Source: Teratosphaeria epicoccoides (lineage: Eukaryota; Ascomycota; Dothideomycetes; Mycosphaerellales; Teratosphaeriaceae). From it: a stretch of 64,000 nucleotides of DNA. The stretch is from positions 30,682 to 94,681 of the forward strand of contig JADDMT010000110.1 in assembly GCA_021401465.1 (NCBI GenBank), read 5' to 3'. The position numbers and the translations under genes were made by a program. The first letter of the stretch is position 1. The number at the start of each line of letters is the position of its first letter. Shown here one piece after another: positions 9,573 to 19,253 of the stretch. The notes beneath the pieces were generated by a model that saw nothing but the letters and a program-made list of their open reading frames with translations, had not been told where the DNA came from and did no database searches.

Positions 9573-12500
9573 GATGCCAGTGCCAATCGGGCCAGTGCCG
9601 CCGAATGAGCAGTAGGCTGTTGACGATGGGCGCTCGGGCGCTTGGCCGGAATGTCGATCAAGGTGTTAGCTTAGACCGAATGAGCTCTGATTAGGATATA
9701 GTGCTATGATAGGGCTGCATCTACCCATAGGGTTTGTTAGCATGTAGATAGAGCGACGTTAGAATAAGCTCACGGCAACAAGCTTCTCTTGGCGCATAAT
9801 TAGCATCTAATCAAGCCTGCTATTGTTAACGTCGCTAGTAGCTATGCAGGCATTCGGCATTAGAGCCCTAGCGCTAATTTTGCCGCACTATTATTACCTT
9901 GTAACAAAATTAGGTTAGCGGCTATAGGATGCTAATATCTAGCACTAATGTATATTTGTGCTAGTCCTACCTGCTACTATGCTCTTTACATAATAGTCTA
10001 CTACATAATAGGCTACTAAACTATTATTAACTCTGTTTATTAATACTCTGTCATATATGCCTTCTACTATTAACGTCAGACTATCTCTACTTCTAGGAAT
10101 TAGCAGAATAGTTAGCTAACTTTACTTAAAATGCTTAATTAAAACACTATACTATTAAAGTATAAGCCTACGTAAATTTGTCACTAGAAGGACATAAAGC
10201 TAAAACCTTACAGGATCTTAAAGTCTTAACTCTATAGATAGTATTACTAATGTATAACCTTCTAACGAAATGCTATTAGGCTTTATTACTAAATGTCTAA
10301 AGCTAATGCTTACTACTTAGCATTGCTGTCTACTAACTCCTTAACTGCCCCCTAATTTCTCGCTATACATAATAGCTAAGTACTTTGACTATAATAGATC
10401 TGTTAACCCTACGAAGCTACTTCTCCTAGTATTATCTGCCTTGTCGGCCTTTTTACTAGCTACTATTCCTTTAGCAGGTTATCTACATAGATTTATTAAG
10501 TTGTTAGGCTAGTAGCTAGATAACATTACTTAAGAGCTTTCTAAAGCCCTAGGGAAAAACAATGTTAATAATAAGAGTTACTACGTAATCCTAAAAGTAG
10601 TCGTATATAGCTAAGAAGCTAGCTACTTATACGCCTTATTAAACGATATTGTTAAAAGTAATAAAGCTTAGAGCTTACTATGTAATATTTCTTCTAATGA
10701 AATAGCAAAGTAACATGTACGCTAGTTTATCCTTCTACTTATAAATGCAATTAGGGATGCCTTAATATAATTATAATCATAATATGTAGGAACATGTATT
10801 AGTAAGATAGATCTGCAGAATACTTATTTGCTTAGTTTTAATACTCTTACTATATTATTTCATGCTTATTAACCGAGTCTCTATTATAAAGCTATGTTAG
10901 TCCTTAGTCCTTAAAGTGCCGATTATAGCCGCTAATACTACTCTTAAAGTTCCTTAATATAGGGCTACCTTAGCATTATATTACTAGACACTATCTGCTT
11001 AAATACGCCTGCTACCTATCCTATGTTTGCAATTAATATTACGTTTAGTCCTTTGCTATACTATGTCTATTAGTAATAGCGAGACAGATTTAGAGGAGGT
11101 TGCCCTACCTTATAGTCCTAACTACCTTGTCACTTTATAGGATAGCTCTATAAGAGCATTTTATTTATTAACTATTACTTCTCTACTTAATAGCAAGTAG
11201 CTTATAAAGCACGAATATGTAATTCTGATTTATTCTTTCGATTAATCTCTAGAAGCTATGTAGCTATATCTGCATATTATGTAGAGTAATACGTATCTTT
11301 AGTGTAGAGACTCTCTCTCTCCTACTATCCTCTTTAATCTCTATAGTCTTACTATTAATTTAGCTTATAAAGACTTCTATAACATACTAATAAGAATGTA
11401 GCTCTACTAGTAGATCATAGCAGGAAAAGACGTTAATAGTAATACCCTGCGAGGATAGTAGTCTTGTATTAGAAGTATACAAAAGTCTAGTAATTAGACA
11501 TCTTTCTAGCAAGGAGACTATAAGGGCAGAGAACATGATTAAGGGACTTCCTAAGACATGTAAGTCCTTTGCTTTTATAAACAGGAAATAACTCTAATAC
11601 TATCTTAGTATATCTGTCTATAATGCGTAAGCGAATATGTTAATTTCTACTTGCTAATCTTTAAGTACTAATTAAAGAACATCCTGTAACAAATTAAACG
11701 AAATGCAAGTAGTATACTACTAGCGCTATACGTGTCATCCTATATATCCGGGCTCTAAAAGAGGAAGCATTATTCCTGTTTAGCTATAACTATAGTTTTT
11801 TACTACGAACTATTAATTCTACCCTGCTAAGGCTTAAACATAGTATACTAAAGGTAGGCTATAGTATCTGCTACTAGTATGCACAAGTCTTCAGATGTAG
11901 AATACGTGTTATATCGACAGATCTACAGAGACTATAGGCATTACTATAACAGGAACTTTGTTCTGCTTTATACGTAAGTTGTTTAAGCTAAGGATAGGTT
12001 ACACTATAGCAAATCTAAAACAAATTTGTAGTACTTAACTAAATGTATTAGTCTTTGTTTTATGCCCTTAACATAAACCTAATGTCTCCTTCTATTATTA
12101 GAGGAACAAGCAAATTAACTAGCTAATCTTAGGTATCTGCCCTCTTTTCGCTAGCAGCTATAGGATAATAAGGTCCTATGCTTATTCTTAGTAGTCTAGA
12201 CTTTAACTATAGCGTTTGCTTAGATAGTTAAGATAACTACTAGATTTAGATAGTATCTAAGGAGAGAGAAATTAAGGTAGTAGGCGTACCTTAGCTGCTA
12301 GAGCCTTAAAGGAGTAGTATCTTCTATCTTTTACTACTAGGATGTAGACATTAGCGTTACAGGACTAGCTATAGCAAAGTGCTCTTTAGATTAGTAGTTC
12401 TCGCGCTTTTCGAAACTTCTCTCTAACTACTTTCGAGGTTAGTAGGGTAGGCATAGTTGTTAGGCAGTTAGTGACAATACTAATACACAAATATTACGAG

Positions 12501-12650
12501 AAGCAAAGGCTTATATATATTGTCAGAGCTTCCTTTCATCTAAAAATAGCACTAAGTAAGTGTTAAAAGGTAGCGATACTCTATTAAACAGTAACCCGAG
12601 CTTCCTATTAACAATCATAGAGGACATCTAGATCCTTTCTTACATTGTTC
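9573..12650. mobile_element. AT-rich RIP-mutated repeat block, family unresolved
   Basis: From about 9,700 the composition becomes AT-rich, dominated by tag, cta, tta and taa words, with stops every few codons in all frames. This is the appearance of an old RIP-mutated repeat. I could not recover reverse transcriptase or transposase motifs with Trp/Gln allowed at TAG/TAA. A palindromic word shared with the large transposon at 49.7-63.5 kb (gtagtatactac, near 11,708) occurs here. A possible small gene remnant at 12,150-12,454 is listed separately. No intact gene lies in this stretch. Confidence 0.6.
12150..12454 (-). pseudogene. Possible MADS-like small protein remnant
   Basis: Minus-strand frame from an ATG at 12454, interrupted only by TAG/TAA at plausible Gln positions. 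It reads VREKFRKARELLIQRA.. then CNANVYILVVKDRRYYSF. The order of a basic helix, a Cys-x-Ala/Asn-Val-Tyr strand and a short beta stretch resembles the short MADS-box-like proteins often seen in ascomycete genomes. The match is only by eye and the gene is broken, so the family call is weak. Confidence 0.3.
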
Positions 12651-12670
12651 TTAGACTATTAGCGCTTATA

Positions 12671-14330
12671 CTTGCTAGCTACGCTTCGTGGAGCCTCTTC
12701 TATCTTCTTGAGGCGAAGATGTGGCCCTATATTCTACACTATCTCGTCTATCCTCGTCTCTTCCCTAGAAGGCATGACATTAATCCTCTGCGGATACACT
12801 TAGCCTTGCATATAGTGCACTAGGCAGTGACGGCTTTCTAGAACATCTACGGGACGAAGTTAATCGTTGACGTAGCAGGACACGTAGGGTACATCGCTGT
12901 CGTGCATATCTTACTGTTAATTATCGCATAGCTACTAAGCCTTAGGGCAGACCTACTTAGGCTTTCCCTTGCGAGCACATACTATCTTCACGCCTCGCTA
13001 GGTGTAATGGCCTAGGCTTAAGGCTTGTTCTATAGCATAGTTCTGACCCGCAAGTCTTCTCTGCCTACTTTTACTAGCGCAATAAACTTTAGAGTAGGAC
13101 ATCCTCGAACCCTCGTAAAGGCTTAACTAACATGTGTCTAGAGTATTATAGCTCTAAGCTTGCTTACTAGTCCTCCTTTCCTCTGTAGATAGCTTTACGA
13201 AATCTTTCTTAAAACCTACTTTGCTTTCTTAATAACCCTTGTAGCGTTACTGTAGCTTCATATACGCCTTATTAAAAGTACGGCCAGGACTCTGTTACTA
13301 GTAGCGCTAGGTTGTTACTTGCTTAGCACTACCTAGAAGCTTAGCAGGTCGCTACTTCTTAACGTGTCGGTTCTTAAGTAGAAGCTAGCCTGGATATCTC
13401 GATGTTAGAAACTAAATGAATCTATGTCGCTCGAGATCTAGCTTGCTAAGGGCCAAAGGATTAAGCTAGGCTAGTACATCTATATGACTATCCTAACGAC
13501 AAGAGCCTAGTTAATACTAGAGCATTATCTGTTAACTATCACTAGTTAGACAAAAGCTAATAAGGGCGAGTTAAGCACTTTCTAGGTTGCAATTAAGTGT
13601 CGCCATGGCTAGACTAAAGGGATCTTCGATAGTTCGTCCGGGGCACTAGAAGGCAAGGTAGTCTGGCTAGACGGACCTTATGGCTTGACGTACCTATTGC
13701 ATAAGTATAGGTATGTTCTCTTCTTTGCGTCAGGCTCTAGTATATTCACCGTACTTCCTTGGTTAAAGCGACTTACCGAGTAAGTCAAAGTTTCTGCAGC
13801 TGCAACTCGCCACATCAGATTGATTTGGTGGACCGACAGGTTCATTGAGAAAGGCCCGCTACAGGAAGAGATGAATAGCATTCTAGACGACGAAAACTTT
13901 TCGGTGTGTGACCCCACAGGCTATCCCGATATCAAAGCTGATCCTAGGCCAGCTTTTAAGCATCACAATCCACACAGCGTGTACCCAAGAAGTAATGCGC
14001 CGTCGACTCCGGATCATACGAGGTCGACCTGACGTCCGGACGTACATCGAGATGGCGAAGCAGACACCGAGCTCGACATTTGCCGTTGCTAGTAGGTCTG
14101 GCCTTTGACCACATATCCTCAAATGGCCGCTGATCTAGTCACAGTTTCCGCATTCCAGGACTTCCGTGACGACGTGCGCGACGAAGTCGTTAGGACAGGC
14201 TCCAGAAACTTTCGCTTATTCCAGCTAGACTACTAGCCTCATGCTACTATAGATGACAGACGAGGCACCGCAGGCCAGCCCGCTGGTGACTCCGGACAAG
14301 AGCGCACAACCCCTTACTTGGACGCGTGAT
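12671..14330 (+). pseudogene. Ferric-reductase-like (FRE) transmembrane NADPH oxidoreductase, RIP-inactivated
   Basis: One continuous plus-strand frame from about 12,671 to 13,910 carries roughly 19 stops, all TAG or TAA and none TGA. Allowing Trp/Gln there shows the family architecture. First come hydrophobic helices and a haem-domain segment with LHASLGVMA followed by GLFYSIVL, where Tyr stands at a usual haem His (CAT to TAT would explain it). Next is an FAD-binding GQYIYMTI motif near 13,465. Then come the LDGPYG loop near 13,670, the NADPH site FFASGSS near 13,720, and RLIWWTDRFI at 13,820. The tail continues in another frame (CGP-like segment about 14,090, then DFRDDVRDEVV, ending near 14,330), so there is also a frameshift. 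The family reduces ferric chelates at the plasma membrane for iron uptake. This copy cannot function. TAG density falls sharply after about 13.8 kb. Confidence 0.8.
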
Positions 14331-14882
14331 GAGAGCGTGCCGAAAGATTTCTAGGGTGCAATGGGTAGCAATTAAGACTCAGCCCCATAGAAGAAGCAAG
14401 ATGATACATAGAACTATCACGTGTGCGGGTTCACGTTATGAGCGCCAACATTACGATTCAGAGATTAGAATGCGTATCAATAGTCACAGAATAGAATCAA
14501 TAGCTTCGAGCCGGGCAGTCAAATCTTTGCAAATTTCTTCGCCGCCCTTAGAATGTAGGCACAGCCAAAGCCACGTGGGTAAGGATGTATGACTTGGATA
14601 TTGGCATATGCGGACTAGGCTAAAACAGAGTACTTAGACGGAAACGCTCGACTCTCGCGAGAGCTCGTTAAGCGAGCCGTCTGCTGCATTGTTCAACTTG
14701 TGGGTTCACTATCTTGTTTCGCTAGCTTGTAAGTTTGTGAGGTAGGAAATCGACAGACCCTGTCAATCAACAGCAAGACAGCGTTTCCACTGTTGCGCTA
14801 ATGTTTTGACTAGCCAACACCTTGGACTAGGACAGCGCGACAACAAACAGAACTTGTAAGTACCCGCCTCCTGCTCTTCGCT
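14331..14882. other. Intergenic, no gene seen
   Basis: Short frames only, with no domain, repeat or RNA gene recognised. Composition is back to gene-like values compared with the block before 13.7 kb. Confidence 0.4.
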
Positions 14883-15449
14883 ATGTGTGAACAGGTATCC
14901 AAGATTGTACGTTTTGAGACACTCGTCGCAACATTGGCAGCGCAAGCCCACCTCAGTGGGTTGGTCATCGCCCAAGAAGCTTTCCCCGATGCACCACAGC
15001 AGGTGCTTATAGATCATCATATCACGCAGGCATGCCGCAAGACAAGCACGCGGACCAAGTTTGAGACCGTCTACGAAACAACGACGGTAACCATTGCTCC
15101 AATGGCAGCACAGACAACCACTGTCACGGGTGTCAAGACCGTTTGGGGCCCACCTCAAGCAACACAACGACGGGAAGAGCAATATGCAGGACCGCGCGCC
15201 AACAAATGTGACAATATGGCTTGCGCGAGTTGCAGATGGCTGCATCAATGTCAACAGGGAGCGATCGATTGGTACGCCTGTGTAATTTACTACAGGTTAG
15301 GGGTACTTGCTAACAGTACCAGCAGTCAGGCTTGCGACATGGCTTCTTATTGTGCAGACTGCGACTGTCGACGCACTTGTGGCGAGATGCCAGGCAGGAC
15401 TATTCCATGCGGCTTTCGGAACGAAGCTGTATACCTTCTGCGACTATGA
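14883..15449 (+). CDS. Cysteine-rich, probably secreted protein (model uncertain)
   Basis: A plus-strand frame with a Thr-rich middle (ETVYETTTVTIAP) followed by a cysteine cluster (CDNMACASCRWLHQC). A likely 54-bp intron, 15,272-15,325, has donor GTACGC, branch TTGCTAACA and acceptor CAGCAG. Splicing keeps the frame and adds more Cys (CQACDMASYCADCDC). A second downstream frame (GLFHAAFGTKLYTFCDYE) is also open, so the exact 3' exon is unsettled. The annotated ATG at 14,883 does not give a clean signal peptide; a short first exon may be missing. Small Thr- and Cys-rich proteins like this are usually secreted and are candidate effectors in plant-associated fungi. That role is inference only. 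Confidence 0.4.
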   Translation: MCEQVSKIVRFETLVATLAAQAHLSGLVIAQEAFPDAPQQVLIDHHITQACRKTSTRTKFETVYETTTVTIAPMAAQTTTVTGVKTVWGPPQATQRREEQYAGPRANKCDNMACASCRWLHQCQQGAIDWYACVIYYRLGVLANSTSSQACDMASYCADCDCRRTCGEMPGRTIPCGFRNEAVYLLRL

Positions 15450-15756
15450 ATCAAGCTCTGTATAGGACTTATTTCATCCAATTTCGTGTCTATCGTTCGA
15501 GCCTAGTCAAGCTAAAGGATTCGATAAGTGGTCCCGTACCGCGGATGGCTAGAGATGTGTTAGTGTAAGCAGTCAGATGCTGCTGCTCCATTTCTTGTAC
15601 ACGTAATTCTTGAAAGTATCACAGGCATACGTGAAGTCAAGCGTATAGCTCTAGTTGAATGCTCAGTAATGCGCTTGAAGACTACATGGCCCTCTTGATG
15701 ACTCTTAAACCTCTCCCAGAACTCTTCCATGTAGTCAACATTGCTTGACGGCCTCC

Positions 15757-16055
15757 TTATACCTTCTCATCATCCACCTCCTTCTCGTCATAGGGTGGCG
15801 GGGATACGCTACTGCGAATGGGCGTCGAGGTCCCTACTGTAAGAGCGTCAGGCTAGGCCTTGAGACTACGGCTATTCACCTACTATTAGGAGTTGGTAAC
15901 GACTGTCGGGTCTCGGTCTCTTCATCGAGTAGGCGTCGGAAACGTCCATGGTCGGTAAAATACAGCTTGAAAACCTGCCAAGAAGGGGACCAGCGAATCG
16001 TAAACACCATGACGCAGTGATTCTGGCGATCGTTTCGAATGCGGAAGAAAAGCAT
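15757..16055 (-). CDS. Small hypothetical protein, two exons
   Basis: Exon 1, 16,055-15,884, reads RIRNDRQNHCVMVFTIRW and then VFKLYFTDHGRFRRLLDEE, with strong coding character. A 47-bp intron (donor GTAGGTGA, branch CCTGACGC, acceptor TTACAG) joins it in phase to exon 2, 15,836-15,757, which is Ser/Pro-rich with a PPPY motif and a charged tail. The product is about 83 aa from the ATG at 16,055. Sequence before this ATG keeps the frame open only to a TAG 12 bases upstream, so an earlier exon is possible. PPPY is a WW-domain ligand, suggesting ubiquitin-ligase contact, but this is speculative. No family is recognised. Confidence 0.5.
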
Positions 16056-16343
16056 GGTAGAGGGCGCCTAGTCTGCTCTAGTAGCCTAGACATCGTGTTG
16101 TCATATAGCTAGCAAGAGCATTTTATAGCTGAAACACACCGCCGCGATGCTAGTATATGCACTATACTGTAACAGTGCTTGTAACACATAGGACAGCTAG
16201 CGGTCTCTGAGGCCGTGACATTGAGCTGATGCCGTGGCTTATTTGTAGATGCTAGAGGCTGTGCAGTTCAGGTGCTACTACATGGCTGGTCTTTACGTGA
16301 GCGTCGATACTCGCAGCTACTTGCCGAGCTGATTCACGTTGTG

Positions 16344-16350
16344 TATAAAG
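16344..16350 (+). promoter_or_regulatory. TATA box of the secreted-protein gene at 16,439
   Basis: The word tataaag stands 89-95 bp before the ATG at 16,439, preceded by gtg and followed by a pyrimidine-rich leader (ccctactctaacaactccc). This is a usual spacing for a fungal TATA element and short 5' leader. Confidence 0.5.
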
Positions 16351-16438
16351 CTCTGCTTCTTGCCATGCACCACCTCGTCCCTACTCTAACAACTCCCTAC
16401 CCTCATTCCTTGCAGTCCCCCTGATTTATAGCAACAAC

Positions 16439-16771
16439 ATGCACATCTCGGTCGGACTGTCAGTCATTGTTGCCCTGCCAGCTGTCTATGGTTCTGGAGA
16501 ATTTGCACGACAAGGGCTGGTCACGACATTTTTCAATTCTTGGTTGACCGGCAAGATCATAGCAGAGCAGAGCTCAAGCTTTTCTATCTTCGACACCGAG
16601 CCCGTCCCAGACATGAATTGCGTCCCACCAGCATCAACATCTAGCCTATCGACGGCATTGGCCACGCCGAGCACCTCGAGTGTCTCCGGCAGCACCTCGC
16701 AAATTGCTGCCTCTAGCAGTAGTTCCGGAGCGGTCGCCCAAACCTCTTCTATTAATACCAACAAACCTTGA
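16439..16771 (+). CDS. Small secreted Ser/Thr-rich protein
   Basis: Intronless frame of 110 aa. Residues 1-18 are a signal peptide (MHISVGLSVIVALPAVYG) with a short polar start, hydrophobic core and Ala-x-Tyr-Gly cleavage region. The mature chain is mixed up to about residue 60, with a single Cys (MNCVPP). It then becomes almost purely Ser/Thr/Ala (STSSVSGSTSQIAASSSSSG), a likely O-glycosylated stalk, ending in NTNKP without a GPI hydrophobic tail. TATA box and leader are present upstream. It is probably a secreted or wall-associated protein; the function is not known. The opposite-strand frame over the same bases is a shadow. Confidence 0.6.
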   Translation: MHISVGLSVIVALPAVYGSGEFARQGLVTTFFNSWLTGKIIAEQSSSFSIFDTEPVPDMNCVPPASTSSLSTALATPSTSSVSGSTSQIAASSSSSGAVAQTSSINTNKP

Positions 16772-17227
16772 TCTAGTCACTTGCATACCTAGATATCCTA
16801 TGGAGGGAGTGCCGTAAATTTGGATCTTAGCAGCGTTGCAATTCTCGACCGACAACTTTTGGCGAAAGGAATGCTAGATTTACTTCTACAGCGTCAGACA
16901 TATTTGTGATCATACCGCGTTATGTACGGCTTGACTTTTTCATAGAATAACCCAAATTGAATATCCAGCTTGAATGCAAGTCATCTTCTCCAAATCAATC
17001 TTGGCCTCCTCGGGCTGCCCTCGGGCTGCTTTTGCACGTAGTCCTTGAAAAGTCACGGACGGACAGCTTGCTAGCCGCGTCTGATTCTTAACAAGAGTCT
17101 TGTTCTGCAGCATCGTGAAACTCGCTAGACGCTACACACTAACACTCTAGCCCTAGCTTGATACTCGAATATGCTTATATGGGTCGACACTGCCGCACAG
17201 ACTAACTAGTCCCTCCCACACGACGCC

Positions 17228-18703
17228 ATGGCTCTAGTAACCAACTATTCGTATGATCATTGCGGTCTTCGCCCCGTGTTCTGCTATGTCAGTCTTGACA
17301 GAGGCGCAGACGCCATACTAACATCTCCTCAAAACTCAACCTACCTGGTTTCAACCCCACGAAGAAGTGTCAAGCGCCGTCGTGGCTCCGATGGCTTGCA
17401 ATTACCATCCGATAGCCCTTGCATAGCTTTGAGGCTAGACGACACAACGATGAAAGAATGTGCACCCGGGTTTTGCTTCGGAGACAGTCCAACGCACTGC
17501 GACATCCTCGTACAGCAAGGAGATGGCGACGCCACAAGTGTTCATTTTTGCATCATCCTGGATTACAGTAGAGAATTGCCGGACCGTCTCTACATCAACA
17601 ACGAGTCTCAGCAGCAGCTGTTGCTGGTCCGGGACGACGGTCACATCTTTACCCCTGGCCAACCTCTTTACCCAGATCAGTCAGTTCAGTTATGGACAGG
17701 TACCATCCAGATGCGCATCTTCTTCGTGTCGTGTCCAGGCTCGCGGGCATGGCACGAAATGCGTCGGCGAGCGCATGCACAGCGTCCACGCCGCGGGCTG
17801 CTCGACGTCGGTCTAGGAAAGAGTCGGTCACCCAAACTCGCACTTGGCGGAAGCGACATTCCTTGGGAGAGTGGCGACAGGTATACACTCTCGTCTGCAC
17901 CGATACATGACGGCACCTCCGGCACTGTTACGACAGGCAAGCGAGCCTCAGACGGGCGCATAGTTGCCGTCAAAGTCCTTGGTCGCGGTCGCAGCGCTGT
18001 TTCGGAGCACAGGAGCGGACACTGGCGCCGAGAGCTTGATATTCTTCCGGTACTGGACCATGCAAATATTGTCTCGCTTGTGGATCAGGCGTTGCGAACC
18101 TCATCTTCCGAAGCGCTAATTTTCGCTTGCGAGTTTGCACCACAAGGAGACCTGGAGACATGGTTAGGTTCGCGTGACGTTCCTTCCTCGCTCGTGCGTA
18201 CCGCACTACACCAGCTACTCTGTGCTGTCGGTTATTTGCACTCGCTTGGTATCGTTCACAGAGACATTCATCCAGGGCATATACTGGTGTACAGCGACGC
18301 CCCGTCATTCATCCGTAAACTCGCGGGCTTCAAATTCGCAGGCTATTTGGCAGATTCGCTACAAATCCAGCAGCATGTTCATGGATGCCTGGGCTACCTA
18401 GCTCCAGAGGCCATGAGTGGCATGTATTGCGTTCGCAAAGCCGACGTCTATGCTTGCGCCAAAGTGGCGTACCGTATGCTTATGCAGCACGATGGACTGC
18501 CCCCTCAATGTACTCGAGAGGATATATTCGGGGTATTGGAGCTCTGGCGACCCGGTCAGGACCTGCAACAAATTCCTGACTTGCCCCGGGTAGGACGCCT
18601 TCTGATTTCTAGCATGCTCGACATCAGCCCTGATCGCCGCCCTACCGTCGAGGAGTGCTTGTCCGATCTCTGGTTGCCCATGTCAAATTCCTGGCTCGCT
18701 TGA
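17228..18703 (+). CDS. FHA-like plus pseudokinase protein
   Basis: Single-exon protein of 491 aa starting at the ATG at 17,228. Residues about 65-165 resemble a forkhead-associated (FHA) phosphothreonine-binding domain (FCFGDSPTHCDILV, then VHFCIIL and LYINN). Residues about 220-485 have the protein kinase fold: VAVKVL with Lys249, HRDIHPGHIL at 344-353, LAPEAMSG, and a C-lobe with RPTVEECL. The catalytic-loop Asn is His. The DFG motif is absent; the region reads LAGFKFAGY. Metal binding should therefore be lost and it is likely a pseudokinase or very weak kinase. FHA plus kinase is the layout of checkpoint kinases such as Rad53/Cds1, but this one is too degenerate to be an orthologue. The frame continues open for 99 codons after the TGA at 18,701 (see next entry). 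Confidence 0.8.
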   Translation: MALVTNYSYDHCGLRPVFCYVSLDRGADAILTSPQNSTYLVSTPRRSVKRRRGSDGLQLPSDSPCIALRLDDTTMKECAPGFCFGDSPTHCDILVQQGDGDATSVHFCIILDYSRELPDRLYINNESQQQLLLVRDDGHIFTPGQPLYPDQSVQLWTGTIQMRIFFVSCPGSRAWHEMRRRAHAQRPRRGLLDVGLGKSRSPKLALGGSDIPWESGDRYTLSSAPIHDGTSGTVTTGKRASDGRIVAVKVLGRGRSAVSEHRSGHWRRELDILPVLDHANIVSLVDQALRTSSSEALIFACEFAPQGDLETWLGSRDVPSSLVRTALHQLLCAVGYLHSLGIVHRDIHPGHILVYSDAPSFIRKLAGFKFAGYLADSLQIQQHVHGCLGYLAPEAMSGMYCVRKADVYACAKVAYRMLMQHDGLPPQCTREDIFGVLELWRPGQDLQQIPDLPRVGRLLISSMLDISPDRRPTVEECLSDLWLPMSNSWLA

Positions 18704-19000
18704 AATACCCAACAGGATGCGGGAGCTAAGAGCCGCCGATCTCTCACACTCCTGGATTCAGACAGCGCATCTACCTTGATAGGAGACGATATGGATAGTG
18801 ACAGCTTGGACTTCGAATTCGACAGACAAGCCATCGTTGGTGCAGAATCGGCGAATGTGCCTACCGAGCATGAGCCTGAAGAGTCCTTCTGGTCAGGGTA
18901 TGTACACGTTGCCGACACTCTCGCCACTCGACTTGTTGAATCCTCAACCAGTCGAGGGAACCTCCCTGAGTCAACAGAGACTGCACAGATTGACGAGTAA
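18704..19000 (+). other. In-frame open extension of the pseudokinase gene after its TGA
   Basis: After the TGA at 18,701-18,703 the same frame stays open for 98 codons to a TAA at 18,998-19,000. The residues look coding: a basic start (AKSRRSLTLL), then acidic Ser/Asp/Glu-rich sequence (DDMDSDSLDFEFDR) ending QIDE. CGA to TGA (Arg to stop) would explain the stop by one transition, and a small unrecognised intron is an alternative. I could not find a splice pair that keeps the phase. Confidence 0.45.
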
Positions 19001-19253
19001 GTCTGACGTGTGAAATTTGCCCCGTGGCCGCTTCTAACACCAAGGTGTCTAGTGAGTTTCTTGAAATCCTGAGGCCTAGTATTGAGGCTTATTTGAATTC
19101 GTAGCGTGGAATGTCGAAGCTGCAAAATCCTTGAGGGTCTGGTGGTGTGTAGATCAGTCTTGTTGAAAGCTAGAGCTAGCAAAAATTGTGGCTTGTGAGC
19201 TCTAACCCCCGTCAAGGGGAAGAGTTCCTTCCTGTGCGCACGTCAAATTTGTC

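Noticed and set aside
11700..11900. A possible copia-like protease/integrase match (FYIQRLVHTS) on the minus strand
   Set aside because: The resemblance is confined to one short segment, no HHCC or DDE motif follows, and the element family therefore stays unresolved.
14763..15254. 163-codon minus-strand frame opposite the Cys-rich gene
   Set aside because: Residue use is that of a shadow frame (runs of Cys/Leu/Arg without domain). The plus strand has an intron with a perfect branch site and a coherent Thr/Cys-rich product.
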